Below, piece by piece: positions 1-6,734 of a stretch of DNA of 19,926 nt. The position numbers and the translations under genes are program-made. Under the pieces are notes generated by a model that saw only the letters and a program-made list of their open reading frames with translations, was not told where the DNA came from and did no database searches. The stretch is taken from assembly GCA_015662475.1 (NCBI GenBank), contig DQUB01000052.1, positions 1 to 19,926 of the forward strand, given 5' to 3'. The DNA is from Pyrodictium sp. Its GTDB lineage: Archaea; Thermoproteota; Thermoprotei_A; Sulfolobales; Pyrodictiaceae. The stretch's first letter is position 1; every line of letters starts with the position of its first letter.

Positions 1-169
1 AAAGCAGCATACCACTCAACAGCTCATTAGAAAGCAAGATCAAGCCAATATAAACAAGCAGTTTGGCAGCCTCTAAATCGCCTCTGAAAGCAAGATAACT
101 AAGCAGAAATATTGTAACAGCTATTGAAAAATAACCAAACAGCCGCAGCACATAGGATTCGGTAAGCAC
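1..169 (-). CDS. Small membrane protein, partial (C-terminus outside window)
   Basis: An open frame reads from a GTG at 169 to the window edge without a stop, giving 56 residues beginning VLTESYVLRLFGYF. A strong Shine-Dalgarno, GGGAGGT on the minus strand, lies just upstream, and a TATA-like box follows at 204-214. Two hydrophobic segments (about residues 9-26 and 34-52) are separated by a charged loop containing FRGD. This resembles the other short two-helix proteins at 305-505 and 666-872 on the same strand, and especially the split ORF at 6811-7040, where YLAFR aligns with YMAVK. I recognise no family and assign no function. The gene is incomplete only because the window starts here. Confidence 0.55.
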   Translation of the reverse strand, partial: MLTESYVLRLFGYFSIAVTIFLLSYLAFRGDLEAAKLLVYIGLILLSNELLSGMLL

Positions 170-203
170 AATAACCTCCCATACCAGTGACAAGGATACA
201 GAA

Positions 204-214
204 CTAAAAATAAG
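204..214 (-). promoter_or_regulatory. TATA-like box upstream of the first small membrane gene
   Basis: The minus strand reads CTTATTTTTAG here, about 35-45 nt upstream of the GTG at 169. Archaeal TATA boxes sit about 26 nt upstream of the transcription start, so transcription would begin near 183 and leave a short leader containing the Shine-Dalgarno. Position and composition are the only evidence. Confidence 0.4.
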
Positions 215-304
215 GTTAAGTGAGACCGGATGAGGAAAATTAAAAAAGATTTTTAGGTCTTATAGGCCCTAGACTTTATCTAGTTAAGCAACTCTTATCT
301 TAAT

Positions 305-505
305 TTAGGGCATAGCGATGCTCCAGTTAACAATATACTTGACTGCTAGCTCTGGAGTTAGATAGCCAGCTAATATCGATATTGCTAGTGCTAGTAGTAC
401 CATTGGTCCTACCATGCGACCTTCATTGTATAGTTTGTATGCTGCTACCAATAGTGGTAGGGCCCATATAAAGGGTAGGGCTGTAGTCAGAGCTTCTATT
501 GCCAT
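305..505 (-). CDS. Small two-helix membrane protein, 66 aa
   Basis: The frame could open at a GTG at 523, but the ATG at 505 (MAIEALTTALPF) has GAGGTG six bases upstream and is preferred. The product has two hydrophobic helices (about residues 5-24 and 33-51) joined by a polar loop YNEGRMVG, and a short tail. There is no signal-peptide cleavage motif, metal site or recognisable domain. It sits between two similar short membrane ORFs on the same strand, each with its own spacing and probably its own promoter. The function is unknown. The real-gene call rests on the Shine-Dalgarno, the clean membrane architecture and the lack of a competing frame. Confidence 0.55.
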   Translation of the reverse strand: MAIEALTTALPFIWALPLLVAAYKLYNEGRMVGPMVLLALAISILAGYLTPELAVKYIVNWSIAMP

Positions 506-665
506 TTTCTGCACCTCTAACACTTTGTTCCGTCATAAAGTTTTTTAGTGTTAGAAAAAAAGGTTTACTGTAAAGCACTAAATGATTTAATTTTATATAG
601 TAAGTATTTCGGGCATAATATTATTATTTGTACTGCTATTATTTCTTTATACCAATAACTGTTTC

Positions 666-872
666 TTAATCTGAAATGTTTAGTTCTATCGATGCTGGCA
701 GTTGTACTGAGACTAGAAGTTTTTTGTTGAGTATTGTGAGCCATATTGCGATCATTAGGAGTGTGTAGTATTGGGTGAGGTTGTAGCGGCGTTCGAGTAC
801 TATAGACCATAGTATTACTATGGCATATATGGTTAGCAGGCCGTAGTAGAGTAGGAGTGTTAGTGTTTCCAC
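666..872 (-). CDS. Small two-helix membrane protein, 68 aa
   Basis: A GTG at 872 is the only reasonable start, because an in-frame TAG lies three codons upstream. The protein METLTLLLYYGLLTIYAIVI has one long hydrophobic helix from residue 4 to about 25, the polar loop ERRYNLTQYY, a second helix (about 37-48), then a basic NKK and a polar tail. The topology matches its two minus-strand neighbours, although the sequences are not obviously alignable. No family is recognised. It diverges from the stomatin gene starting at 982, with 109 bp between them. Confidence 0.5.
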   Translation of the reverse strand: METLTLLLYYGLLTIYAIVILWSIVLERRYNLTQYYTLLMIAIWLTILNKKLLVSVQLPASIELNISD

Positions 873-981
873 CTTCTAGACCCTTTGTGGAGGGTGTTGG
901 GTGGCTAGTTAAGCATGTTGTTTTCGGCTTGGTAGAAATGTGGAAGAGTATGTAGTGGTCTAGTTTTGGGTTTGGTGTAGA

Positions 982-1827
982 GTGGTGGTGGCTGTTAAAG
1001 GTGGTGTGGGTGAGCTTATCTTCTACACGATAGCTGTGCTTTTCGGCATTCTAGTGTTAATCGCTATTCTTGCTTATAGTATTCGTATTGTGCGAGAGTA
1101 TGAGCGTCTTGTGATATTTCGTCTTGGTAGGCTTATTGGTGCTAAGGGTCCTGGTCTAGTCTTTGTGATACCGATTATAGATCGTGTTCAAGTTGTTGAT
1201 TTGAGGATACATGTTGTTGATGTTCCTAAGCAGAGGGTTATAACGAGAGATAATGTTGAGGTTTCTGTTGATGCTGTTGTCTACTATCGTGTGTTCGACC
1301 CTATCAAGGCTGTTATGACCATAAGGAACTACCATTATGGTGTTGCAATGCTTGCACAGACAACTCTTAGAGATGTTCTTGGCCAGGTTGACCTTGACGA
1401 GCTGTTGTCTAAGAGGGAAGAGTTGAACAAGAGGATTCAAAGGATACTCGATGAGTTGACGGATCCGTGGGGGATTAAAGTAACGGCTGTCACTATAAAG
1501 GAGGTTGTGTTGCCAGAAGGTCTTGTTCGTGCAATGGCTAAGCAGGCTGAGGCTGAGAGGTGGAGACGTGCTAAGATTATAGAGGCTGAGGGTGAACGTC
1601 AAGCTGCAAAGATAATGGCTGAAGCAGCTCGCATCTACGAAGAGCATCCAACTGCTCTAAGGCTAAGAGAATTGCATACGCTTGCAGAGATTGCTAAGGA
1701 GAGGACGTTGATAGTCTTCTACCCCTCGATAGTGGGTGGCGAGATTAGCGGTTTAGCAGCCGCTATAGCTTCAGCGCTTAAGCTTGGAGAGAAGTTGAGA
1801 GAGACTAGTGGAGGTGCTCAACACTAG
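982..1827 (+). CDS. Stomatin/prohibitin-like SPFH membrane protein
   Basis: This 281-residue protein has the archaeal stomatin layout: an N-terminal hydrophobic helix (about residues 10-33), then the SPFH (band 7) domain with REYERLVIFRLGR, GPGLVFVIPIID and the LRDVLGQVDLDELL segment. A charged coiled-coil follows (KQAEAERWRRAKIIEAEGE, about 189-215), and the tail is Gly/Ala-rich. Such proteins form oligomeric scaffolds on the inner face of the membrane. In Pyrococcus and many bacteria the gene is paired with an NfeD/STOPP protease that cleaves the stomatin. No NfeD gene is adjacent here; the nearest ClpP-fold protease is at 7571-8464. Starts are possible at three consecutive GTG codons (982, 985, 988). 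The 3' end overlaps the convergent hypothetical gene by 57 bp. Confidence 0.93.
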   Translation: MVVAVKGGVGELIFYTIAVLFGILVLIAILAYSIRIVREYERLVIFRLGRLIGAKGPGLVFVIPIIDRVQVVDLRIHVVDVPKQRVITRDNVEVSVDAVVYYRVFDPIKAVMTIRNYHYGVAMLAQTTLRDVLGQVDLDELLSKREELNKRIQRILDELTDPWGIKVTAVTIKEVVLPEGLVRAMAKQAEAERWRRAKIIEAEGERQAAKIMAEAARIYEEHPTALRLRELHTLAEIAKERTLIVFYPSIVGGEISGLAAAIASALKLGEKLRETSGGAQH

Positions 1828-2268
1828 ATCCGCATAACGTGCTATAGTGCTTGGGTAGTCTCCAACTAGCACAAGTCTAGCTCCAAATTTTTTGGCTAGA
1901 AGTCCAAGCATTACGCCGAGAACTGTAGCGTTGCAGTTCCAAACAACAACCGTGTCTGCTGTAGAAACGCTGTAGATAGCCTCTAGAAGACGGTTGCTTC
2001 GAGGGATAGAGGAGCTTTTGCTGGAACAGCTGTAAACCTCTATAACCTTGCCACGCCAATCCTTCCACCACCCACTACAGCTCAACACTACAAGTTCGAC
2101 ATACTCGCTACCAACCTCTACAAGATCAACCTCACTACACGCAATAACAACTACACGTGCTTCTCCAGCCAACCCTGTTCGCCAATAGGTACGTCCTCGA
2201 GGTAGAGAGGCTCTATCCACTATAACGCTGTAGGCTCTACTGCAGAGTTGGTCGGACAACCTCCACAT
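1771..2268 (-). CDS. Hypothetical protein, Rossmann-like pattern, 165 aa
   Basis: This open frame starts at ATG 2268 (MWRLSDQLCSRA); a TTG at 2259 with GGAGG before it is an alternative. I do not recognise a family. The sequence alternates hydrophobic strands (ARVVVIACS, VELVVLSCS, ADTVVVWNCNAT, ARLVLVGDYPS, ADLVLSTS) with helices. This suggests an alpha/beta Rossmann-type fold, and the last third vaguely resembles sugar-isomerase or phosphatase-type nucleotide folds, which I cannot confirm. It has five cysteines. The 3' end lies antisense within the last 57 bp of the stomatin gene. It fills an otherwise empty 440-bp stretch, and codon use looks like that of its neighbours. Confidence 0.6.
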   Translation of the reverse strand: MWRLSDQLCSRAYSVIVDRASLPRGRTYWRTGLAGEARVVVIACSEVDLVEVGSEYVELVVLSCSGWWKDWRGKVIEVYSCSSKSSSIPRSNRLLEAIYSVSTADTVVVWNCNATVLGVMLGLLAKKFGARLVLVGDYPSTIARYADLVLSTSTSLSQLLSKLKR

Positions 2269-2298
2269 TTATTGGCTGGACTTTACAAGCTAAACTTG

Positions 2299-2366
2299 TA
2301 GGCTGTGAGGAGGGCGATTGGGGCTGAAACTGTTGATGAGCCCTGCGGGGTCTTTCACCGAGCCTA
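2299..2366 (+). ncRNA. Candidate C/D box guide sRNA with 23S rRNA complementarity
   Basis: In order the sequence shows a 5-bp terminal stem (TAGGC 2299-2303 with GCCTA 2362-2366), box C GTGAGGA (2305-2311), a 12-nt spacer, box D' CTGA (2324-2327), a 5-nt gap, box C' TTGATGA (2333-2339), an 18-nt spacer and box D CCGA (2358-2361). This is the layout of archaeal 2'-O-methylation guides bound by L7Ae, Nop5 and fibrillarin. Box C has G and box D has C at the positions that are normally U and U, so the kink-turn would gain a G-C pair. The spacer before box D (2346-2356) is complementary over 11 nt to GAAAGACCCCG of 23S domain V (E. coli about 2057-2067, from memory). By the box D plus five rule it would direct methylation of the A equivalent to 2060. 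The D' target is unknown. The 18-nt second spacer is longer than usual. Confidence 0.6.
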
Positions 2367-2392
2367 AAACCCGTTAGATTAAAATCTCAACA

Positions 2393-2402
2393 CTTTTAAA
2401 GG
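2393..2402 (+). promoter_or_regulatory. TATA box of the OsmC-family gene
   Basis: CTTTTAAAGG is a good archaeal TATA match. Transcription would begin near 2423, downstream of the most upstream possible start (TTG 2415). This favours translation from TTG 2439, which has GGTGG a few bases before it. Confidence 0.5.
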
Positions 2403-2438
2403 GCGCATGTTTCTTTGCCGCCTTCTGGTGGTTTGTTC

Positions 2439-2867
2439 TTGGGCAAACGTGAACGTGTTATTTTTGGTAGAGCTAGTGTGAGTGTTAGGGAGGAGAAGCC
2501 TCTCCTTCTTGAAGTCTGGTGTGAGGGTAAGAAGCAGCGTATTGAGGTTAGCGAGCCTCCAGACATAGGGGGTCTAGCTGATAGATGGACTCCCCTAGAC
2601 CTCCTATCGGCTTCCCTAGCCGCTTGTGAAGCTGCCACGGCTGTGATCATTGCTAGAAAACTTGGCGTTGAACTTGGCGATATAAGAGTGGATGTTGAGG
2701 GCGAATGGCAATTGCCTGGTGCAAGCCTACGGAGGGTTACGGTTAGGGTTTTAGGGTACAAGGACCGTGGTAGTGTTGAAGATGTTTGGAGGTATGTGGA
2801 GAGGATATGTCCTATCCTCCAACTTCTAAAAAAGGCTGGTGTAGAAGTTGTAACCGTTTTTGAATAG
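2439..2867 (+). CDS. OsmC/Ohr-family protein
   Basis: The protein (about 142 aa from TTG 2439; TTG 2415 would add eight residues) matches the OsmC fold. It has an N-terminal beta region, then TPLDLLSASLAACEAATA with the first conserved cysteine (C63), a central helix, and a second cysteine in ERICPILQLLKK (C124). OsmC and Ohr proteins use this cysteine pair to reduce organic hydroperoxides, with lipoyl-type reductants in bacteria. Archaeal members are often uncharacterised. Both catalytic cysteines are present and the length is normal. The downstream start was chosen because it has a Shine-Dalgarno (GGTGG) and because the TATA box at 2393 predicts an mRNA start after 2415. It is convergent with the regulator at 2895-3215, with a 27-bp gap. 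Confidence 0.85.
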   Translation: MGKRERVIFGRASVSVREEKPLLLEVWCEGKKQRIEVSEPPDIGGLADRWTPLDLLSASLAACEAATAVIIARKLGVELGDIRVDVEGEWQLPGASLRRVTVRVLGYKDRGSVEDVWRYVERICPILQLLKKAGVEVVTVFE

Positions 2868-2894
2868 TTCTTTGGAGCGATCTTCTCTAGACAG

Positions 2895-3215
2895 CTATGT
2901 TTCGGCTATGTAGAATTTTGGCGGGTCTATCCACTGACTGTTGCACCGAGGACATTTGCTGGGTTTGCGGGGCCTGTCTAGATCCTTGAACACATAGCCA
3001 CACTTTTTGCACTGAGGTGGTACCATGTAGAGAGCAAGTTTACCCCCACTTTTCCTCCGAACAGTTTTCGCGATGTGGCTAAGGTGTTCGTAAACTTCTC
3101 TCTCACTACCAGCTGGTAGACCTAGCATAGAGGCTATCTCTGAAGCTGAGAGGGGGCGTTGTGTTTCCATCAACAACCTCACTATCTTCTCTCTAATCGT
3201 GCCCTCCTCACCCAC
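2895..3215 (-). CDS. HTH plus Zn-ribbon transcriptional regulator
   Basis: This 106-residue protein starts at GTG 3215, with GGTG upstream. Residues about 6-50 form a winged-helix HTH (EKIVRLLMETQRPLSASEIA, then a recognition helix near YEHLSHIAKTV). Residues 66-95 form a Zn-ribbon with two Cys pairs, CKKC (69, 72) and CPRC (88, 91). This is the architecture of the small archaeal regulators described as HTH fused to Zn-ribbon (COG3357 type). It probably binds DNA as a transcription factor; the target is not visible. It is divergent from the kinase-like gene at 3355, so the 139-bp gap may hold its operator, although I saw no clear repeat there. Confidence 0.85.
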   Translation of the reverse strand: MGEEGTIREKIVRLLMETQRPLSASEIASMLGLPAGSEREVYEHLSHIAKTVRRKSGGKLALYMVPPQCKKCGYVFKDLDRPRKPSKCPRCNSQWIDPPKFYIAET

Positions 3216-3354
3216 TAGAACAACACCAACACCCTATCTGGCTAGTCCAGCATAACATTGTTTTTCCAGCTCACTTGGAGGCTCCATGACATAGCTTGGT
3301 ATTATCTGTTTTAGCCTGGCTCTTTCTAGTAGGCTTTTGGTGTAGGAGTTGCTA

Positions 3355-4008
3355 TTGGTTGAAATGGGCTGGGCAATAGCTCTTCTAGCCTATGTCATGG
3401 CTGTTGTCTTTGGAACCAAAATACTATACAGTGTTATGAGAAGACGTGGGCTACCTCATAACGTTGCTGTGTACTATAATAGGAAGGTTATACATGTGCT
3501 TGCTGGTGGTGTTGTTGCGCTTCTAGTACCACTGCTGTTTAGTGGACCTTGGATACCGTTTGCACTAGCACTTCTACTAGCGTTGTTGACCTATATCCCC
3601 CATAGAGTTGGTAGGTTGATGTACTGGTTTCAAACAGAGGACAACATGTACGAGGTAAACTTCTGCATAATGTGGGGTTTTAGCCTGCTAGTTCTCTGGC
3701 TTTTAACAGGTGATGCTAGAGTAGCTGTGTTCCCAGCACTTCTAATATCGTTTGGCGATGCTGTTACAGGTATTGTTAGGAACATGTTGTTTGGTAGAAG
3801 GACTAAGCACTGGGTTGGAAATGTTGCAATGGCTGTTCTCGTGGTACCTCTAGGCTTTCTATGGCTTGGTGTTTGGGGTGCACTTGCCGGCTTAATAGCA
3901 TCTATTGTTGAGAGGTACGAGTTTCCACCAATAGACGATAACACGCTAATACCATTGGCAAGCCTAGCAGTGTTACTACCAGCACACTTTCTAGGACTTA
4001 TGCTGTGA
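3355..4008 (+). CDS. Dolichol/phytol kinase-like (SEC59/VTE5 family) membrane protein
   Basis: A polytopic membrane protein of about 217 aa with about six hydrophobic segments. It carries the family signatures YNRKVIHVLAGG near residues 41-52, SFGDAVTGIVRNMLFGRRTKHWVGN near 132-156, and VERYEFPPIDDNTLIPL near the C-terminus. This matches the COG0170 dolichol kinase/phytol kinase/CTP-dependent group, whose members phosphorylate polyprenols with CTP. In archaea the substrate is often geranylgeraniol or dolichol, which would connect it with the GGPP synthase in this window; the substrate here is inferred. TTG 3355 is chosen because GGAG lies six bases upstream; TTG 3349 is too close to that GGAG. 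The stop overlaps the convergent PP-loop gene by 11 bp. Confidence 0.82.
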   Translation: MVEMGWAIALLAYVMAVVFGTKILYSVMRRRGLPHNVAVYYNRKVIHVLAGGVVALLVPLLFSGPWIPFALALLLALLTYIPHRVGRLMYWFQTEDNMYEVNFCIMWGFSLLVLWLLTGDARVAVFPALLISFGDAVTGIVRNMLFGRRTKHWVGNVAMAVLVVPLGFLWLGVWGALAGLIASIVERYEFPPIDDNTLIPLASLAVLLPAHFLGLML

Positions 4009-5188
4009 GAATGGGTATACCTTGTCTCCAAGCTTTCAACAGTTTTTCGCCAAGCTCTCTCAGCCTAATCCTAGGCTTTTCGGGCAACTTTTCAACCCAA
4101 ACACTCTTGAAGGCCTGTATTACCTGCCAACGTTGAAGTTTTTCTAGACCTTCAGCCTGGAAAGCTAAGCCTCTATGTGCTCTCCAAACACGTACAGCGA
4201 TAGGCCGCGGGTATCTCCACAGATGATAGTATGTGAAGTCTTCGAACGGTATCTCTGCATACCACTTCCTATGCTCTTTAGCCAACACCTCCTCTATAAA
4301 GCCTGGATCTTCCAGTCTATCTAGCCAGTTTGACGGGAATTCGTGAAGAGCTCTAAACGGGCACATTAAGCATGCTATGCGTGGAGATCCAAGCAGATAG
4401 TCTGGGTGTACAAGATCATATCTACGCAGTATTGCTGCAACATCCAACACCGACAACATGTAGACGGGGTTGAGCTTCTTCCCCCTCAAAGGCTCTAGCT
4501 CTTCTAGCCTTGCTTTCAACCTTTCAAACCTCTTTGGAGCTTCTGTAGCTCTATCAGCAACAACCTCTATGGGGTTGCCTAGCTTCTTCCTCAACTCCCT
4601 CATAGGCTTAACCTTGTAGTATGTGCACCAGCGGTTTCCACGTCTAGGCAAACCCTTCCACTTCAGCAGAGTCTTCACATCTCTCTTCCTAGGCTCTAGA
4701 AACTCTATGTGGATGCCAAGCCTTCTTGCAACTCTATCGACGAACGACGCGTATTGTGGTGGTTCGAGGTATGGGAAGTGTATGTATACGGGTTTCAACT
4801 TGAACTCTACAAGTTCTTGCAGTTTTAGAAGGACTAGTAGAGCTGCTGTAGAGTCTTTGCCACCGCTATAGCCTAGCAACACTGTTTTACCTGCAAGTCT
4901 TCTCCCAACACGCCTGTAAAGCCACTCAACATACTCGTCTAGATCTCCGATAACACGTGTAGCGAGGAGTGGTGGGTGTACAAGCCAAGCACCTATGGGT
5001 ACTCTAGTACCGTCAACCCAGAGGTTCTTGCCTTCAACCATATCGCTAACTTCAACAGCAGTTTGACTATCAACCCAAAAGTATAGTCTACACACTCCAT
5101 CAACGCTACATATGCGGATAGCATCACCGCCTCCAGCTATCAAACCTACTATCTCGCCATTCGATACTACCGGGTATGGTTCTGTCAT
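3998..5188 (-). CDS. PP-loop ATPase, PAPS-reductase-like family
   Basis: This 396-residue protein starts at ATG 5188 after GGTGG. An N-terminal domain of about 100 residues, not recognised, precedes a PP-loop adenylating domain with GYSGGKDSTAALLVLL (SGGKDS at 108-113). Further on are RWCTYYKVKP (C188) and ACLMCPFRA (C273, C276), a cysteine set like those of PAPS/APS reductases and related tRNA-thiolation enzymes that hold an iron-sulfur cluster or zinc. The family (COG0175) adenylates substrates or reduces sulfonucleotides. The extra N-terminal and C-terminal domains and the length argue against a simple assimilatory PAPS reductase. A sulfur-transfer or RNA-modification role is possible but unproven. 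It is monocistronic, and divergent from the regulator at 5307. Confidence 0.85.
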   Translation of the reverse strand: MTEPYPVVSNGEIVGLIAGGGDAIRICSVDGVCRLYFWVDSQTAVEVSDMVEGKNLWVDGTRVPIGAWLVHPPLLATRVIGDLDEYVEWLYRRVGRRLAGKTVLLGYSGGKDSTAALLVLLKLQELVEFKLKPVYIHFPYLEPPQYASFVDRVARRLGIHIEFLEPRKRDVKTLLKWKGLPRRGNRWCTYYKVKPMRELRKKLGNPIEVVADRATEAPKRFERLKARLEELEPLRGKKLNPVYMLSVLDVAAILRRYDLVHPDYLLGSPRIACLMCPFRALHEFPSNWLDRLEDPGFIEEVLAKEHRKWYAEIPFEDFTYYHLWRYPRPIAVRVWRAHRGLAFQAEGLEKLQRWQVIQAFKSVWVEKLPEKPRIRLRELGEKLLKAWRQGIPILTA

Positions 5189-5275
5189 CCTATACTTCCA
5201 CCTGCCACGCTATCCACTACTCTCCACTACTCCTAGGATAGCATGAACGGTTATTGTACACGTTTAACCATGTTG

Positions 5276-5283
5276 TTTTAAAG
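5276..5283 (+). promoter_or_regulatory. TATA box of the regulator at 5307
   Basis: TTTTAAAG lies about 27 nt upstream of the ATG at 5307, so the transcript should begin at or within a few bases of the start codon. No Shine-Dalgarno precedes the ATG. Both facts point to a leaderless mRNA. Confidence 0.55.
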
Positions 5284-5306
5284 GGCAAAGACATTAACGC
5301 TTATTA

Positions 5307-5732
5307 ATGTATTCGGCCGTTAAAGGCTTGGGTGGCAAGTTTTTGAACACCATTCTCCAAGACCTCGTATCATCTGTTGATACGAGTGGTGGTGAGCAGG
5401 TTAGAGCAGACCGTCTTAAATGCATGTTGAAATGCATATTTGGTCTTAGCGAGGAAGAAGCATCTATCCTAGCATACCTTGTAGCGTCGAATCTAGAAAA
5501 GGTTACAGTCAAAGAGATATCTGTTAAGATTGGTAGGAATCCCGAGGTTGTTAGGAGAGCGTTGAGAAAGCTTTACACGAAAGGTCTTGTCGATAGACAG
5601 CCATATCCTTTACGTAGAGGTGGTCGAGCCTACGTATACTCTCCCAAGTCTGGTCTTGTAGAAACGTTGACGAGGATATGCAAGGAGATAAATAGGATTA
5701 TGTTGGATACTTGGAGGGTAAAAGTGTGCTAG
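5307..5732 (+). CDS. Winged-helix transcriptional regulator (MarR/TrmB-like)
   Basis: This 141-residue protein starts at ATG 5307 and is probably leaderless. After a variable N-terminus, residues about 50-107 form a winged helix: LSEEEASILAYLV, then VTVKEISVKIGRNPEVVRRALRKLYTKGLVDRQPY as helix-turn-helix, with the wing at LRRGGRAYVYSP. The pattern fits archaeal TrmB/MarR-like repressors or activators. No sugar-binding or sensor domain follows; only a C-terminal helix of about 25 residues, likely for dimerisation. The ligand and targets are unknown. It is convergent with spermidine synthase, with stop codons overlapping by 4 bp, and divergent from the PP-loop gene. Confidence 0.8.
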   Translation: MYSAVKGLGGKFLNTILQDLVSSVDTSGGEQVRADRLKCMLKCIFGLSEEEASILAYLVASNLEKVTVKEISVKIGRNPEVVRRALRKLYTKGLVDRQPYPLRRGGRAYVYSPKSGLVETLTRICKEINRIMLDTWRVKVC

Positions 5733-6604
5733 AGGTTGCGGTTTTGCAGGAGTATTGGATGTTTCATTAGAGCTACGTGGACAGCACCATTATAGAATCT
5801 TGTTTTTACACCTCTCTCTTCAAGCCTTCTATTAACCTCTTCTTCGCTCAAAGATCTTGGATCGTACTTCTTTGAGCCTATAATGTAGTTGTTGGGGTAG
5901 GCAAACGATGGTATGAACTCAGCATATTCTACCACTATTGGGAAGACAGCAGCGATAGCCTCAACAACGGACATGTATGCTTGCGGGTAGAGATAGCTGC
6001 ATCCAGCCTGTGTAACTACTACTCCATCGTCATCTAGAATGCCGTAGACTTTCTCCATGAAAGACTTTGTGTAGAGGTGTTTAGCTACTTCAGAGCCAAA
6101 GGGGTCTGTCAAGTCCATTATAACAACATCGAATTTTTCGCCACGACGATATGCTTCCTCAACATATTTAGCGCCATCTGCGATTATTACACGTGAGCGT
6201 GGATCATCAAATGCGCCTTGATGCCATTCTGGCAGATACTCTCGAGCAATATTGACCACTTCCTCGTCTATATCGACCATTACAGCCTCTCTAACACAAG
6301 AGTGTTTCAAGACCTCGCGTAGTGTAGCTCCTTCACCACCACCAAGCACTAGAACACGTTCTGGGTTTGGGTGTGTCACCATTGCAGGGTGTACTAGGCT
6401 CTCATGGTATATGTGTTCGTCAAACTCTGTACTCTGGATCAAGTTGTCGAGTATCAAGGTTTTACCATACCCTTCAAGCACCGCAACAACTATCTCTTGG
6501 AACTTAGACTTCTTCCTAACAATAACATCTTTCACCTTGTAGATACTGAGCATCCAATCGCCACCAGGCTGCGAGAGTGTGAAGGCAGTCTCCCAGCCAC
6601 CCAC
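5729..6604 (-). CDS. speE: Spermidine synthase-like aminopropyltransferase
   Basis: The 291-residue product transfers aminopropyl groups from decarboxylated S-adenosylmethionine to a diamine. The signatures are LDNLIQSTEFDEHIYHESL (about 52-70), the nucleotide-binding LGGGEGATLREVLKH (87-101), DIDEEVV (111-117), ADGAKYV, and MDLTDPFG with the catalytic Asp (D164) and substrate Asp (D167). TQAGCSYLY and RFYNGAVH also match the family. Crenarchaeal enzymes may accept putrescine, agmatine or longer diamines, since thermophiles make long and branched polyamines; specificity cannot be read here. The start is GTG 6604, whose N-terminus (WETAFTL) aligns with the WHETL of bacterial enzymes. ATG 6553 with GGTGG upstream is an alternative. 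The leader contains the element at 6676-6747. Confidence 0.92.
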   Translation of the reverse strand: MGGWETAFTLSQPGGDWMLSIYKVKDVIVRKKSKFQEIVVAVLEGYGKTLILDNLIQSTEFDEHIYHESLVHPAMVTHPNPERVLVLGGGEGATLREVLKHSCVREAVMVDIDEEVVNIAREYLPEWHQGAFDDPRSRVIIADGAKYVEEAYRRGEKFDVVIMDLTDPFGSEVAKHLYTKSFMEKVYGILDDDGVVVTQAGCSYLYPQAYMSVVEAIAAVFPIVVEYAEFIPSFAYPNNYIIGSKKYDPRSLSEEEVNRRLEERGVKTRFYNGAVHVALMKHPILLQNRNL

Positions 6605-6675
6605 AACGCTACACCACTAGAGGAGGAGGTAGAAGTCCTAGAAAAGCGGAAAATAGGGTCCTCCTACAGGAGATG

Positions 6676-6734
6676 TTGGTTCGGTCGAGGGTACTGTCAT
6701 CACCTCTTCAGCCCTAAAGGCCTTCCACACCCAA
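6676..6734 (-). ncRNA. Candidate C/D box guide sRNA upstream of spermidine synthase
   Basis: On the minus strand the order is box C-like GTGTGGA (6730-6724), a 12-nt spacer, box D' CTGA (6711-6708), a 4-nt gap AGAG, box C' GTGATGA (6703-6697, perfect consensus), a 12-nt spacer (6696-6685) and box D CCGA (6684-6681). TTGG (6734-6731) and CCAA (6679-6676) can close the ends. The two equal 12-nt spacers and the D'-C' core are typical of archaeal guides. The weak points are box C, where U replaces the A that should form a sheared pair, and a one-base asymmetry in the end stem. Predicted targets would contain CCCTAAAGGCCT and TCGAGGGTACTG; I cannot place either. The second spacer also pairs with the flank at 6739-6747, so a leader hairpin is an alternative reading. 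Confidence 0.45.

Noticed and set aside
1156..1647. 163-codon minus-strand frame inside the stomatin gene
   Set aside because: Composition typical of a shadow frame (Asn, Ser, Leu-rich) opposite a clear SPFH domain.
2396..2761. 121-codon minus-strand frame opposite the OsmC gene
   Set aside because: Ser/Arg/Pro-rich shadow of the OsmC codons, which carry both family cysteines.
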